Below, piece after piece: positions 15,741-26,007 of a DNA stretch of 64,000 nucleotides. How positions within the stretch are numbered: position 1 is the first letter of the stretch; each line of letters begins with the position of its first letter. Under the pieces are notes generated by a model that saw nothing but the letters and a program-made list of their open reading frames with translations, was not told the origin of the DNA and ran no database searches. The position numbers were made by a program, and so were the translations under genes. The stretch is taken from positions 62,001 to 126,000 of the forward strand of contig NZ_SMMX01000009.1 of NCBI RefSeq assembly GCF_004345005.1, read 5' to 3'. The DNA is from Extibacter muris (GTDB lineage: Bacteria; Bacillota; Clostridia; Lachnospirales; Lachnospiraceae).

Positions 15741-17014
15741 ATGGGAATGACGATGACACAGAAGATTCTTGCGGCACATGCGGGGCTTGAACATGTAGTG
15801 GCGGGCCAGCTGATTGAAGCGAAGCTCGACGTAGTTATGGCTAACGACATTACAGGGCCGATGGCGGTGCCTGTATTTAACCAGATGGCAGATAAAGTAT
15901 TTGATAAGGAGAAGGTAGTCCTAGTACCGGATCATTTTACACCGAACAAGGATATCAAATCCGCGGAAAATTCCAAGTCCATCCGTGAATTTGCAAAAAA
16001 GCAGGGACTGACACATTATTATGAAGTGGGTCAGATGGGCATTGAACATGCAATCCTACCGGAGAAGGGCATAACCGTCGCGGGGGAATGCATCATCGGA
16101 GCGGATTCGCACACGTGTACATACGGAGCGCTCGGAGCATTTTCCACCGGTGTCGGAACTACAGACATCGCGACAGGGATGGCGACAGGAGAGCTGTGGT
16201 TTAAAGTTCCTTCTGCCATCAAGTTCGTGCTGACCGGAACGCCTTCCCGGTATGTGAGCGGTAAGGATATCATCATCCATATTATCGGAAGGATTGGCGT
16301 GGACGGCGCCCTGTACAAGTCCATGGAATTTACAGGAGACGGCATCCGAAGCCTTACGATGGATGACCGCTTTACGATGGCGAACATGGCTATCGAGGCC
16401 GGGGCGAAGAACGGAATCTTTATCGTCGATGAGCGCGCCAAAGCATATATGAAAGAACACTCTGAAAAGAGCTATACGATATATGAGGCGGATGATGACG
16501 CAGCCTATGATGAGGTCGTCGAGGTCGATCTTGCCAAGGTCCGTCCTACGGTGGCGTTCCCGCATCTTCCGGGCAATGCGAAGACGATAGATGAGATTGA
16601 GGCTATGGAGCCAATCAGGATAGACCAGGTAGTCATCGGTTCCTGTACGAACGGCCGTATGGAAGATATGAGAAGGGCGGCGGCAGTATTGGATGGCCGG
16701 AAAGTACACCCGGATGTGCGTGTGATGATTATACCTGCCACGCAGAAGATATATAAGCAATGCATCAGGGAAGGGCTGGTAGATATCTTTATCGATGCCG
16801 GCTGCGCCTTCAATACGCCGAGCTGCGGCCCGTGCATGGGCGGGCACATGGGCGTGCTGGCGGCAGGAGAGAAGTGCGTATCCACGACAAACCGTAACTT
16901 CGTAGGCCGAATGGGACACGTGGATTCCCTGATCTACCTTGCATCCCCTGAGGTGGCGGCGGCAAGCGCCATAGCGGGATATATTGCGAATCCAGAGAAA
17001 GCAGGTGACAGATA

Positions 17015-17015
<1 letters not shown>
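15741..17015 (+). CDS. leuC: 3-isopropylmalate dehydratase / homoaconitase-family large subunit
   Basis: 424 residues, the shorter archaeal-type LeuC rather than the enterobacterial form of about 465. The 4Fe-4S cluster ligands are visible in GSCTNGR and CGPCMGG; the substrate-binding [15 protein letters not shown] is present. The family isomerises 2-isopropylmalate to 3-isopropylmalate in leucine synthesis, but close relatives act on homocitrate, citramalate or dimethylmalate. No leuA or leuB and no Leu T-box are present, so the substrate is not certain. The start is ATG 15741, 11 bp after AGGAGG; the stop overlaps leuD by one base. Confidence 0.9.
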
Positions 17016-17506
<491 letters not shown>

Positions 17507-17521
17507 TGAGGGTTATCTGTT

Positions 17522-18796
17522 ATGGGAAATGAGAGAGGAAATGGGGCGGCACTGCTGCCGATAGGGGGATTTCTTGTGATATTCCTCGGTGCAGGCATCG
17601 TGACGGGAGACTTTTATGCAATGCCCGCCATAGTGGCATTCTTAATAGCGCTGTTTACAGCATTTATACAGAACAGAGGGCTGAGCTTTCAAGAGAAGAT
17701 AAAGGTAATATCAAAAGGGGTGGGAGATGAGAACATCATCACCATGAGCCTTATCTTCCTGTGCGCCGGAGGGTTTTCCGGCGCCGTGACAGCAGCCGGC
17801 GGCGTGGAGAGCACGGTCAACTTCGGCTTATCTATCCTGCCTGCCAAGATTGCGGTCGTAGGCTTGTTTATCATCGGCTGCTTCATCTCAGTATCCATGG
17901 GGACATCTATGGGAACGATAGCGGCACTTGCGCCGATAGCAGTGGGGATCGGCGAGAAGACAGGATTCTCTCTGGCAGTCTGCATCGGTGCGGTCGTGTG
18001 CGGCGCCATGTTCGGGGACAACCTGTCTATGATATCGGATACGACTATCGCGGCGGTCAAGACGCAGGGATGTGAGATGAAGGACAAGTTCCGGGAGAAC
18101 TTCCTCATCGTCCTCCCGGCAGCCATCATCACAATTATCCTATTCCTTGTCATTACATGGAACGGTAACGCCAGCGTGGCCGCGGGGAGCTACAACATCC
18201 TGCGCGTCATCCCGTATATACTCGTGCTCGTAGGGGCCCTGATCGGCATCAACGTGTTTGTCGTCCTGATTGGAGGGACGGTCGTATCGCTCGTCGTGGG
18301 GGTAGCCACCGGCAGCCTTGCGGCAGGCGAGATGTTCTCATCCGTCGGCAAGGGTGTGACAGGCATGTATGATATCACGGTCATCTCCATCGTCGTGGCC
18401 TGCATCGTGTCGCTGGTGAAAGAGTTCGGAGGCATCCAGTTCATTCTGAACCTGATCAAGCGGAGCATCAAAGGACAGCGGGGAGGGGAGGCCGGCATCG
18501 CCGGACTGTCGCTTCTCGTTGACATGTGTACGGCGAACAATACGGTCGCCATCGTCATGGCCGGCCCTATCGCAAAAGACATCAGCGAAGAGTTCGATAT
18601 ATCGCCGAGACGGTCCGCGTCCCTGCTGGATATATTTACGTCCGTAGGGCAGGGCCTGATTCCTTACGGGGCACAGCTGCTCTCGGCGGCGAGCCTTACG
18701 GGGCTGACACCATTTAACATAATGCCATATCTGTTTTATCCGATATTGATGGCAATCAGTGCAATTCTTTTTATTGCATTCAGGAAAGCGAATTGA
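17522..18796 (+). CDS. NhaC-family Na+/H+ antiporter-like transporter
   Basis: 424 residues with about eleven membrane segments. The conserved NhaC core is visible as GAMFGDNLSMISDTTIAAV near residue 165, with MGTSMGTIAALAPIAVG before it. The family exchanges Na+ for H+, sometimes with an organic anion such as malate or lactate. It lies 15 bp after leuD and 12 bp before thrC, so it probably belongs to the same transcript; export or import of an amino or organic acid made by the neighbours is possible (inference). Ribosome site GTGAGGG at 17507-17513. Confidence 0.82.
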   Translation: MGNERGNGAALLPIGGFLVIFLGAGIVTGDFYAMPAIVAFLIALFTAFIQNRGLSFQEKIKVISKGVGDENIITMSLIFLCAGGFSGAVTAAGGVESTVNFGLSILPAKIAVVGLFIIGCFISVSMGTSMGTIAALAPIAVGIGEKTGFSLAVCIGAVVCGAMFGDNLSMISDTTIAAVKTQGCEMKDKFRENFLIVLPAAIITIILFLVITWNGNASVAAGSYNILRVIPYILVLVGALIGINVFVVLIGGTVVSLVVGVATGSLAAGEMFSSVGKGVTGMYDITVISIVVACIVSLVKEFGGIQFILNLIKRSIKGQRGGEAGIAGLSLLVDMCTANNTVAIVMAGPIAKDISEEFDISPRRSASLLDIFTSVGQGLIPYGAQLLSAASLTGLTPFNIMPYLFYPILMAISAILFIAFRKAN

Positions 18797-18808
18797 AAGG
18801 ATGGAAAA

Positions 18809-20299
18809 ATGAATCTACATTATAAGAGCACAAGAAATTCCAAATTGAAGGCCACAGCATCTGAGGCCGTGCTGAAAGGGCTTGCGCCGGACGGGGGGCT
18901 GTTCGTGCCGGAGTGCATCCCGAAGCTGGACATCCCGATGGACAGGCTCAAACGCATGAGCTATCAGGAGACGGCTTATGAGGTGATGAAGCTGTTTCTG
19001 ACTGATTTCACGGAGGAGGAGCTTAAGGCCTGTATCAGCAGGGCATATGACAGCAAGTTTGATACGGAGGAGATCGCTCCGCTTGCGAAAGTGGATGATA
19101 CGTATTATCTGGAGCTGTTCCATGGCCCTACGATTGCATTCAAGGATATGGCCCTGTCCATACTTCCATACCTTATGACGACTTCTGCAAAGAAGAATAA
19201 TGTAGAGAATGAGATCGTCATACTGGCGGCGACGTCCGGTGATACCGGAAAGGCGGCTATGGCCGGCTTTGCTGATGTGGAGGGTACGAGGATCATCGTG
19301 TTCTATCCGAAGAACGGCGTGAGCAAGGTGCAGGAGCTTCAGATGGTCACGCAGAAGGGAAATAATGTAGACGTGGTGGCGATACACGGGAACTTTGACA
19401 ATGCCCAGAGCGGCGTGAAAGCGATGTTTGAAAATGCGGAGCTGGCAGATAAGCTGGCTGGTAACGGATACCAGTTCTCATCCGCCAATTCCATCAACAT
19501 CGGCCGGCTTGTCCCGCAGGTCGTATATTATGTCTATGCATATGCGAAGCTGCTGGGGGAAGGGGAACTGTCCGCAGGCGAGCAGATGAATGTGGTTGTT
19601 CCGACCGGCAATTTCGGCAACATACTGGCAGCTTATTATGCGAAGCAGATGGGCGTGCCGATTGGCAGGCTTATCTGCGCTTCAAATGAAAATAAGGTAC
19701 TGTTCGACTTCTTCTGCACGGGAACGTACGACAGGAACAGGGCATTCGTGCTCACGACATCCCCATCCATGGATATTCTGATTTCAAGCAACCTGGAGCG
19801 CCTCATCTACCTTGTAACCGGTGAGGATTCCGGGCAGACTTCCAGATTCATGGAAGAGCTGAAGGCCGGGGGAAGTTATGCGCTTACGGAAGAGATGAGG
19901 GAGAAGCTGGAAGATTTTGAAGCCGGATACGCGACAGAAGCACAGACGGCAGATCAGATCAGACGCATCTATGAAGCAACCGGATATGTACTGGACACGC
20001 ATACGGCCGTAGCCTCACATGTGTGTGACGAGTACAGGAAGGCGTCCGGGGACGGCAGCAAGTGCCTTGTAGCCTCAACGGCCAGTCCCTATAAGTTTGT
20101 TAAGAGCGTCATGACATCCATCGACAGCACGTATGAAGCGGAAGATGATTTCCTTCTGCTGGAGAAGCTGGAAGAAGTATCAGGGGTGGACATGCCACAG
20201 GCAATTGCAGATATTCTTCATGCAGACGTGCTCCATAAGACGGAGTGTGACACGGATAAGATGGAAGATACGGTAAAAGAGATATTAGATATACGATAA
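18809..20299 (+). CDS. thrC: Threonine synthase
   Basis: 496 residues, the long bacterial class of threonine synthase. It converts O-phosphohomoserine to threonine with PLP; the PLP lysine lies in GPTIAFKDMALSIL (about residue 113). Other conserved parts are AATSGDTGKAAMAGF and GNFGNILAAYYAKQMG. It is the fourth gene of the leuC-leuD-nhaC run and is followed by a small membrane protein 14 bp later. Start after AAAGGATGGAAAA. Confidence 0.95.
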   Translation: MNLHYKSTRNSKLKATASEAVLKGLAPDGGLFVPECIPKLDIPMDRLKRMSYQETAYEVMKLFLTDFTEEELKACISRAYDSKFDTEEIAPLAKVDDTYYLELFHGPTIAFKDMALSILPYLMTTSAKKNNVENEIVILAATSGDTGKAAMAGFADVEGTRIIVFYPKNGVSKVQELQMVTQKGNNVDVVAIHGNFDNAQSGVKAMFENAELADKLAGNGYQFSSANSINIGRLVPQVVYYVYAYAKLLGEGELSAGEQMNVVVPTGNFGNILAAYYAKQMGVPIGRLICASNENKVLFDFFCTGTYDRNRAFVLTTSPSMDILISSNLERLIYLVTGEDSGQTSRFMEELKAGGSYALTEEMREKLEDFEAGYATEAQTADQIRRIYEATGYVLDTHTAVASHVCDEYRKASGDGSKCLVASTASPYKFVKSVMTSIDSTYEAEDDFLLLEKLEEVSGVDMPQAIADILHADVLHKTECDTDKMEDTVKEILDIR

Positions 20300-20313
20300 T
20301 TGAGGTGTGACAG

Positions 20314-20658
20314 ATGTTGAATGGAATATTTGGAATATTTGGACTTGGATGTGGATTATACTGTCTGTATGCGTACTTTTTGATGAAGACGAAGAAGGAG
20401 ATCAATACGACGATACTGCTGCCGAAGGAAGCGAGATTCAAAAAATGCAAGGATGTGGATGCCTACTGCAGGGAGATGTCCCCTCCGCTCCTGACGCTCG
20501 GGATAATCGTAACCGCATACGGCGGGCTGGACTTATACAATACTTATATGGGCGGTATAGGTATATTGTTCCTCATCATGTTCGCCCTCGTGTGGGTGGC
20601 GCTCATCTGGTTTTTCGTGGCTGTCCGTAAGTGCAATAAGAAATATTTTGGTGTGTAG
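20314..20658 (+). CDS. Small membrane protein, unknown
   Basis: 114 residues with three hydrophobic segments (about 5-24, 57-76 and 82-103) and a polar loop KTKKEINTTILLPKEARFKKCKD between the first two. GAGGTG lies 8 bp before the ATG. I recognise no family. It ends the leuCD-nhaC-thrC run before a strong terminator. Confidence 0.65.
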   Translation: MLNGIFGIFGLGCGLYCLYAYFLMKTKKEINTTILLPKEARFKKCKDVDAYCREMSPPLLTLGIIVTAYGGLDLYNTYMGGIGILFLIMFALVWVALIWFFVAVRKCNKKYFGV

Positions 20659-20665
20659 GAAGAAG

Positions 20666-20703
20666 AAATGCAGGATTAGAATTCAAATCCTGCATTTTTT
20701 AAA
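20666..20703 (+). terminator. Terminator of the leuCD-thrC run
   Basis: A 12-bp stem AAATGCAGGATT / AATCCTGCATTT with an 8-nt loop, followed by TTTAAAATT. Confidence 0.85.
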
Positions 20704-20785
20704 ATTATTTATACAATACGTACAACAATCATGTAATAAATGAATGATAAAAAACTAAAACTTTCGTGAAAACATTGTTAAAGTC

Positions 20786-20814
20786 TTGACTTTTCTTCTG
20801 AAAAATGAGATAAT
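20786..20814 (+). promoter_or_regulatory. pckA promoter
   Basis: TTGACT (20786-20791), 17 bp, GATAAT (20809-20814). Confidence 0.6.
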
Positions 20815-20849
20815 GAATCAAATTTGGAATTTTAAGGAGGAAAAGAGAC

Positions 20850-22541
20850 ATGGCAACAAAAGCATATTATCCGATTAGTGAAATTGGTGCTGGAAAAACT
20901 GGTTTTTCCAAAACCCGTTCTATTATTGAAGCAGCATTTTATGGAAATAATGTTGTTCCGGTTAACACATTAAAAGAGGCATACAATCTGGCAAAGAATT
21001 CACCCGGAACGATTGTTACAGATATGCCCGTATATAGGGGAGAAGAATTTGGTCTTGACAGCGATGCCAGAGTATTGTTATTCAACGACGGCGCGGTGAC
21101 AGGCCGTTATGCAGGCGCACGACGCATCAAAGGAGAACCTGGAGTGGATGCGGCCAAGCTTGACAAGGTGACGATGGATGCAGTATATGAATCACGCTGG
21201 AAGACGATGTATCATGCAACCGTATATGTTGGTCTTGATACAGAATTCATGGTGAAAGCACATCTTCTTATTCCAGAGGGAGAAGAGAACATCATGTACA
21301 ACTGGATGCTGAACTTCCAGTATATGGCTGACGAATATGTCAAGATGTACAAGAATTCCAAACCGGTAGGCGACGGCAAAGAGCCTGATATCTATATTTT
21401 CTCCGACCCGCAGTGGTTTCCGCAGGACCGACCCGATGTTGATTACAGCTGCCTGAGCGATCCTCTTACGCTCTGCTATTTTGACACCGCTGAGAACTGT
21501 GCATGTATCCTTGGTATGAGATACTTCGGTGAGCACAAGAAAGGTACGCTTACGATGGCATGGGCGATTGCCAACAGAAATGGCTATGCTTCCTGCCACG
21601 GCGGACAAAAAGAGTATACGCTTCCTGACGGTTCCAAATATGTTGCATCTGTATTCGGACTCTCCGGATCAGGCAAATCTACTCTTACGCATGCAAAACA
21701 CGACGGCAAGTATCCGATTACGGTTCTCCATGACGACGCGTTCATCATCAATACAGACACATGTGCTTCCGTAGCGCTAGAGCCGACATACTTCGACAAG
21801 ACGGCGGACTATCCGACAGGCTGCGATGACAACAAGTACTTATTATCAGCACAGAACTGTTCCGCGACCCTGGATGAAGACGGGAAGATCCAGCTAGTGA
21901 CAGAGGATATCAGGAACGGCAATGGACGTGCCATCAAGTCTAAATTGTGGTCACCAAACCGTGTGGATAAGATTGACGCACCTGTAAACGCTATCTTCTG
22001 GATTATGAAAGACCCGACGATTCCGCCGGTAGTCAAGCTGAAGGGTTCCGCGCTTGCATCTGTCATGGGAGCGACGCTTGCTACGAAGACATCTACCGCA
22101 GAACGTGTTGCCGCAGGAACGGATCTGAATGCGCTCCGTATCGTTCCTTACGCTAACCCATTCAGAACATATCCTCTTGTTAATGACTACGAGAAGTTCA
22201 AAAAGCTTGTAGAAGAGAAGGATGTAGACTGCTATATCGTCAACACCGGTGATTTTATGGGCAAGAAGGTACAGCCGAAAGATACGCTCGGCATTCTGGA
22301 AGCAATCGTGGAGAGAAAAGCGGACTTCAAGCAGTGGGGTCCATTTGAAGATATCGAAATCATGGAATGGGAAGGCTTTATCCCTAACCTGGATGACGCA
22401 GACTATAAAGCGCAGCTCAAGAATGCAATGATGAACCGTGTCAATGCAGTAGAGAAGTTCTCCACAGCAAAAGACGGTTATGACAAGCTGCCGGATGAGG
22501 CGCTCGCAGCACTCAACAAACTGGTTGAAGAATTAGCATAA
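20850..22541 (+). CDS. pckA: Phosphoenolpyruvate carboxykinase (ATP)
   Basis: 563 residues, within or slightly above the family range (about 530-560). It interconverts oxaloacetate and PEP with ATP/ADP; in gut anaerobes it often runs towards oxaloacetate. Kinase-1 P-loop GLSGSGKSTL, kinase-2 TVLHDDAF and the substrate-binding region around YHATVYVG are visible. The start follows AAGGAGG. It is a single-gene unit between a promoter (20786-20814) and a terminator (22560-22594). The first 150 bases are more AT-rich than the rest, as is common in highly expressed genes. Confidence 0.94.
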   Translation: MATKAYYPISEIGAGKTGFSKTRSIIEAAFYGNNVVPVNTLKEAYNLAKNSPGTIVTDMPVYRGEEFGLDSDARVLLFNDGAVTGRYAGARRIKGEPGVDAAKLDKVTMDAVYESRWKTMYHATVYVGLDTEFMVKAHLLIPEGEENIMYNWMLNFQYMADEYVKMYKNSKPVGDGKEPDIYIFSDPQWFPQDRPDVDYSCLSDPLTLCYFDTAENCACILGMRYFGEHKKGTLTMAWAIANRNGYASCHGGQKEYTLPDGSKYVASVFGLSGSGKSTLTHAKHDGKYPITVLHDDAFIINTDTCASVALEPTYFDKTADYPTGCDDNKYLLSAQNCSATLDEDGKIQLVTEDIRNGNGRAIKSKLWSPNRVDKIDAPVNAIFWIMKDPTIPPVVKLKGSALASVMGATLATKTSTAERVAAGTDLNALRIVPYANPFRTYPLVNDYEKFKKLVEEKDVDCYIVNTGDFMGKKVQPKDTLGILEAIVERKADFKQWGPFEDIEIMEWEGFIPNLDDADYKAQLKNAMMNRVNAVEKFSTAKDGYDKLPDEALAALNKLVEELA

Positions 22542-22559
22542 TCAGTTTGATAAAGCTGT

Positions 22560-22594
22560 AAAAATGTGCCATCTGTCACAGCTGGCACATTTTT
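22560..22594 (+). terminator. pckA terminator
   Basis: A perfect 12-bp stem AAAAATGTGCCA / TGGCACATTTTT with an 11-nt loop, ending in a T run. Confidence 0.85.
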
Positions 22595-22595
22595 G

Positions 22596-22624
22596 TTGAA
22601 AAACGAGAGATAATAGAGTATAAT
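22596..22624 (+). promoter_or_regulatory. Promoter of the 6S RNA candidate
   Basis: TTGAAA (22596-22601), 17 bp, TATAAT (22619-22624). The predicted start at about 22631 coincides with the start of the folded region. Confidence 0.7.
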
Positions 22625-22630
22625 GATTTT

Positions 22631-22857
22631 AGGAAAACCTGGGATGCACGACAACTCCTGTTATTTTGAACCTACAAAACTTTAAACGGGACTCTTATAT
22701 CTCTGAAATATGTCAGGCCCCCGATTACGCAGGGGAAGGCAGAAAAACAGATGCGGACACCCACCTGGCTGCGGCTAGGAGTCAAAATACAGGAACCGGC
22801 ATTTTGGGGATCTTACAAAAGATAAAGGGCAGTCGTATATAATACGGCTGTCTTTTT
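22631..22857 (+). ncRNA. ssrS: Probable 6S RNA
   Basis: A non-coding unit of about 185 nt with its own promoter and a terminator. The ends fold into one long interrupted hairpin: CCTGGGATGC pairs (with G-U pairs) with GCATTTTGGG, and TCCTGTTATTTTGA pairs with TCAAAATACAGGA apart from one bulge. A large central bubble and a terminal arm (CCCCCG...CAGGGG) follow, the layout of 6S RNA, which binds housekeeping RNA polymerase. The CACCCACCTGG segment before the closing strand resembles Firmicute 6S RNAs as I remember them. A covariance model search (Rfam RF00013) would decide. Confidence 0.6.
22828..22857 (+). terminator. Terminator of the 6S RNA candidate
   Basis: GGCAGTCGTAT pairs with ATACGGCTGTC (one G-U pair) across a 3-nt loop, followed by TTTTTATA. 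Confidence 0.75.
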
Positions 22858-22928
22858 ATAATATAGGGTACTTCGTTGCCTGTATTATAAAACCCTTCGG
22901 AGGAACGCGCTGCGCCGGCAGAGGATGA

Positions 22929-22971
22929 TGCCGCTATAGCGGCAGGCGGACGAATGTGCCTTGGCACATTC
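22929..22971. other. Two palindromes in a gene-free stretch
   Basis: The gap 22858-23072 holds TGCCGCTATAGCGGCA (22929-22944, perfect palindrome) and GAATGTGCC TT GGCACATTC (22952-22971). The surrounding bases are GC-rich compared with the flanks. There is no gene I can support; they may be terminators or operator sites for the SpoIID-like gene. Confidence 0.45.
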
Positions 22972-23072
22972 ATTGTTCCATATATCAGAAGATGATTTTT
23001 ATGGCATTCCGGTCTATTTTATGGATGCTGTCATAAATATAGAAAAAAACGGGTGGACAAGAGGTACATAGT

Positions 23073-24398
23073 GTGAGGCGAAGAAGAAAAGAAAAATATC
23101 TGTATTATGGGATGGCGATTCTCGTCACCCTGTTTATCATAGTCGGCCTTGTGTCGGCATTGAAGGGCACAGGCAAGATAAAAGGCCTGGGCAGGACGGG
23201 AACAGAAAAGGAGGCCGGTGAAGCAGAAGGCGGACCGGAAGAAAAGAACACGGCTATAGACAACCCGGATATCCGTGTCCTCATCATGGATAACGGATAC
23301 AGCAACATCGTACATCCAAGCGTCACCATATCGTCCGCAAAAGGTCTGACGCTTACATGCGGCGAAGAGACAGAAGACTGGGGCAAATCAGACAGTCTGA
23401 CGATAGCACCGGATGATGCCAGGTTCGGGAAAGGGAATATCCGTATACAGGCAAAAGAAGGGAAAGTCACACTGTCCAGTATCAAGAGAGGATTCGGGAC
23501 ACCTTCCTACAGCGGAATCATAGAACTCCGGACTACGGCAGAAGGTATCGTCATCATTAATGAGCTGCCTGTGGAGACATATCTGTGCGGGGTCGTGCCG
23601 AGCGAGATGCCGGCCTCATATGAGCTGGAGGCGCTGAAGGTCCAGGCGGTCTGCGCAAGGAGCTATGCCTACCGTCAGATGGCAGACTATGGCTACCCGG
23701 AATACGAGGCGCACGTGAATGACAGTACGGACTATCAGGTGTACGGCAATTCCGAGGAACAGGAGTCCACGTCCAAGGCCGTCGCCGAGACAGCAGGGCA
23801 GGTCGTCCGATATCAGGGCGAGGTCGTGACTACATACTATTATTCTACTTCCTGTGGAAGGACGACATCTATGGAAGCCTGGGGTACCGCGCCAAGCGAC
23901 AGCAACGGCTATCTGCAGAGCGTGGACGTGTCTGACGGAGAAGCAGATTATGAAAAAGAGCTTCCATGGTACAGATGGGAGGCGGCAGTTCCGGTACAGA
24001 CGCTGTCCAACCTGGTCGGCCTGAACACCGGAACAGATGTAGGGACACTTTCCAGCGTGGAAGTGACGAAGAAAGGTCCCGGAGACGTGGCCCTGCAGAT
24101 AAAAGCGACCGGAAGCAATGGAAGCGTTACTGTCGACACGGAAAATAAAATCCGGAGAGCCCTTGGAGGAAAAGGGTATCAGATAACGAAGCAGGACGGC
24201 ACGGTCATAGACAGCGGCGCGCTGCTGCCGAGCGCCTTCTTCACCATCGAAAAGACCGCAGACGCATTTGTCATCAAAGGAGGCGGATACGGCCACGGCA
24301 TCGGGATGAGCCAGAATGGTGCAAACGAGATGGCAAAGCAGGGCAAGGATTACAAAGAGATCCTGACCTTATTTTTCCACGATGTCACGATAGAATGA
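23073..24398 (+). CDS. SpoIID/LytB-domain protein
   Basis: 441 residues from a GTG start (GAGG 9 bp upstream). Basic N-terminus RRRRKEK, then one membrane helix (about 10-31), then an extracytoplasmic region. The SpoIID domain spans about 150-440, with ETYLCGVVPSEMPASYELEA, ALKVQAVCARSYAYRQ and the C-terminal GGGYGHGIGMSQNGANEMA. SpoIID is a lytic transglycosylase acting on denuded peptidoglycan during engulfment in sporulation; LytB relatives modify amidase activity. No spoIIQ or spoIIIA genes are adjacent, so it may be a paralog rather than spoIID itself. It converges on xpt with a gap of only 9 bp. Confidence 0.85.
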   Translation: MRRRRKEKYLYYGMAILVTLFIIVGLVSALKGTGKIKGLGRTGTEKEAGEAEGGPEEKNTAIDNPDIRVLIMDNGYSNIVHPSVTISSAKGLTLTCGEETEDWGKSDSLTIAPDDARFGKGNIRIQAKEGKVTLSSIKRGFGTPSYSGIIELRTTAEGIVIINELPVETYLCGVVPSEMPASYELEALKVQAVCARSYAYRQMADYGYPEYEAHVNDSTDYQVYGNSEEQESTSKAVAETAGQVVRYQGEVVTTYYYSTSCGRTTSMEAWGTAPSDSNGYLQSVDVSDGEADYEKELPWYRWEAAVPVQTLSNLVGLNTGTDVGTLSSVEVTKKGPGDVALQIKATGSNGSVTVDTENKIRRALGGKGYQITKQDGTVIDSGALLPSAFFTIEKTADAFVIKGGGYGHGIGMSQNGANEMAKQGKDYKEILTLFFHDVTIE

Positions 24399-24407
24399 TG
24401 TTGGCTG

Positions 24408-24977
24408 CTACCGGAAGGTGAGCGACGTATCTGTCATCGTATCGATGATAGCAAGGGATTCCAGATGGATGCCTTTCTGCCGGATGATCTGCCCGCCCTG
24501 CTGGAACCCTTTTTCTATAACGATGCCGGCGCCCTCTAGGGTTGCGCCGGCTTCTTCTATTATATCGAGAAGTCCCATGAGTGCGCAGCCATTAGCGAGG
24601 AAATCATCGATGACGAGAACATGGTCGTCAGGATCCAGAAATTTCCGGGAAAGGATGACGTCATATACTTTCTTGTGCGTAAAAGATTCTACCTTCGTGT
24701 GGTATACTTCGCCGTCTATGTTAATACTTTGCGCTTTTTTGGCAAATACTACTGGTACCTGGAAATACTGGGCCGCTATGCAGGCGATGCCGATGCCGGA
24801 CGCCTCGATGGTCAGAATCTTAGTAATCTTGTCACTTGGAAATCTGCGGCGGAATTCCTTCCCTATCTCGTTGATCAGGCCAATATCCATCCTGTGGTTG
24901 AGAAAACTGTCTACCTTTAGTACATTCCCTGGCTTTACCGTTCCGTCTTTCAGGATTCGTTCTTCTAAAAGCTGCAT
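24408..24977 (-). CDS. xpt: Xanthine phosphoribosyltransferase
   Basis: 189 residues, the Firmicute Xpt length. It converts xanthine and PRPP to XMP (purine salvage). The PRPP loop is visible as [17 protein letters not shown]-terminal [12 protein letters not shown] and [12 protein letters not shown] are typical. AAGGAAGG lies about 7 bp before the ATG. A promoter TTGAAA-17-TAGTAT (about 25044-25016, minus strand) lies close upstream. Unlike Bacillus xpt, I see no purine riboswitch in the 120 bases before the start. Confidence 0.93.
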   Translation of the reverse strand: MQLLEERILKDGTVKPGNVLKVDSFLNHRMDIGLINEIGKEFRRRFPSDKITKILTIEASGIGIACIAAQYFQVPVVFAKKAQSINIDGEVYHTKVESFTHKKVYDVILSRKFLDPDDHVLVIDDFLANGCALMGLLDIIEEAGATLEGAGIVIEKGFQQGGQIIRQKGIHLESLAIIDTMTDTSLTFR

Positions 24978-25098
24978 GATTATACCTTCCTTACCGTATT
25001 CTATATATACATCATATACTAACGTATAGCCTTTTGTTTTTCAATAGACAAAGATGGAAAAATCGGGTAAAATAAAGGGAACGCAGTAGGAGAGAGAT

Positions 25099-25950
25099 AT
25101 GAAGAGTTATAAAAGATTATATAATAAGGGAACAGAGATATCGCAGGAAATAACGGATGATCATGTGGGGGCATATGCGGCGCAGTCTGCCTTCTTTTTT
25201 ATGCTGTGCCTCATACCTATCATACTGCTTCTTATTACCTTGGTCCAATATACGCCGGTGACGAAAGCAGATGTGATGACTGCGGTAATACAGGTATTTC
25301 CCTCATCGGTGGATTCCCTGATCACATCCATCGTGAATCAGGTATACAACCAGTCTACCGGAATCATCCCTGTTACGGTAGTCGTGGCTTTATGGTCGGC
25401 AGGAAAAGGCGTTCTCGCCATGACGGGAGGCCTGAACTGTGTGTATAACTGTCGTGAGACGAGAAATTATATCTTCCTGCGCATCCGGGCGACCCTATAT
25501 ACGGTAATGTTCATCCTCGTCATCATCTTTCTGCTCGTACTGTCCGTATTCGGCAATACGCTCAACATCTTTATCGCGGAGCATGTACCGATACTGTCCC
25601 GGCTGGCCGACTGGCTCATCCGGATGCGTGTATACATTACGCCGGCCGTTCTGATGGTCTTCTCGCTTCTCATTTATAAGTTTCTGCCAAACCGGAAAGA
25701 TTCGTTAAAGAAGCAGATACCTGGCGCCATCTTTGCTGCCATCGGATGGATGATCGTATCGTGGATTTTTTCCGTGTATGTAGATCTGTTCAAAGGGTTT
25801 TCGGATATGTACGGAAGCCTGACGACGATAGTGCTCATCATGCTCTGGATGTATTTCTGCATGTACAGCATCCTGCTCGGTGGTGAGATAAACATACTCA
25901 TGTATGACAAGATACTGACCGGTTCATCCCGGAAGAAAGCAAAATCTTAA
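25099..25950 (+). CDS. YihY/BrkB-family inner membrane protein
   Basis: 283 residues with about six membrane segments. The family motif region AYAAQSAFFFMLCLIPIIL lies near residues 22-40, and the conserved GGLNCVYN and LPNRKDSLKKQIPGAIFAAIGW follow; WMYFCMYSILLGGEIN closes the C-terminal part. The family was once called ribonuclease BN, which is a misnomer; the function is not established. GGAGAGAGAT precedes the ATG. It is a single gene; the T-box promoter starts 10 bp after its stop. Confidence 0.87.
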   Translation: MKSYKRLYNKGTEISQEITDDHVGAYAAQSAFFFMLCLIPIILLLITLVQYTPVTKADVMTAVIQVFPSSVDSLITSIVNQVYNQSTGIIPVTVVVALWSAGKGVLAMTGGLNCVYNCRETRNYIFLRIRATLYTVMFILVIIFLLVLSVFGNTLNIFIAEHVPILSRLADWLIRMRVYITPAVLMVFSLLIYKFLPNRKDSLKKQIPGAIFAAIGWMIVSWIFSVYVDLFKGFSDMYGSLTTIVLIMLWMYFCMYSILLGGEINILMYDKILTGSSRKKAKS

Positions 25951-25960
25951 AGTTTTAGCC

Positions 25961-25988
25961 TTGACATACGTATTTGTTGTGATAGAAT
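25961..25988 (+). promoter_or_regulatory. pheST promoter
   Basis: TTGACA (25961-25966), 16 bp, TAGAAT (25983-25988), immediately upstream of the T-box leader. Confidence 0.65.
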
Positions 25989-26007
25989 ATATTAGTATAA
26001 ATTGACA

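Noticed and set aside
24978-25098. Purine riboswitch in front of xpt
   Set aside because: The leader is short and lacks the conserved three-way junction core; only a plain promoter is visible.
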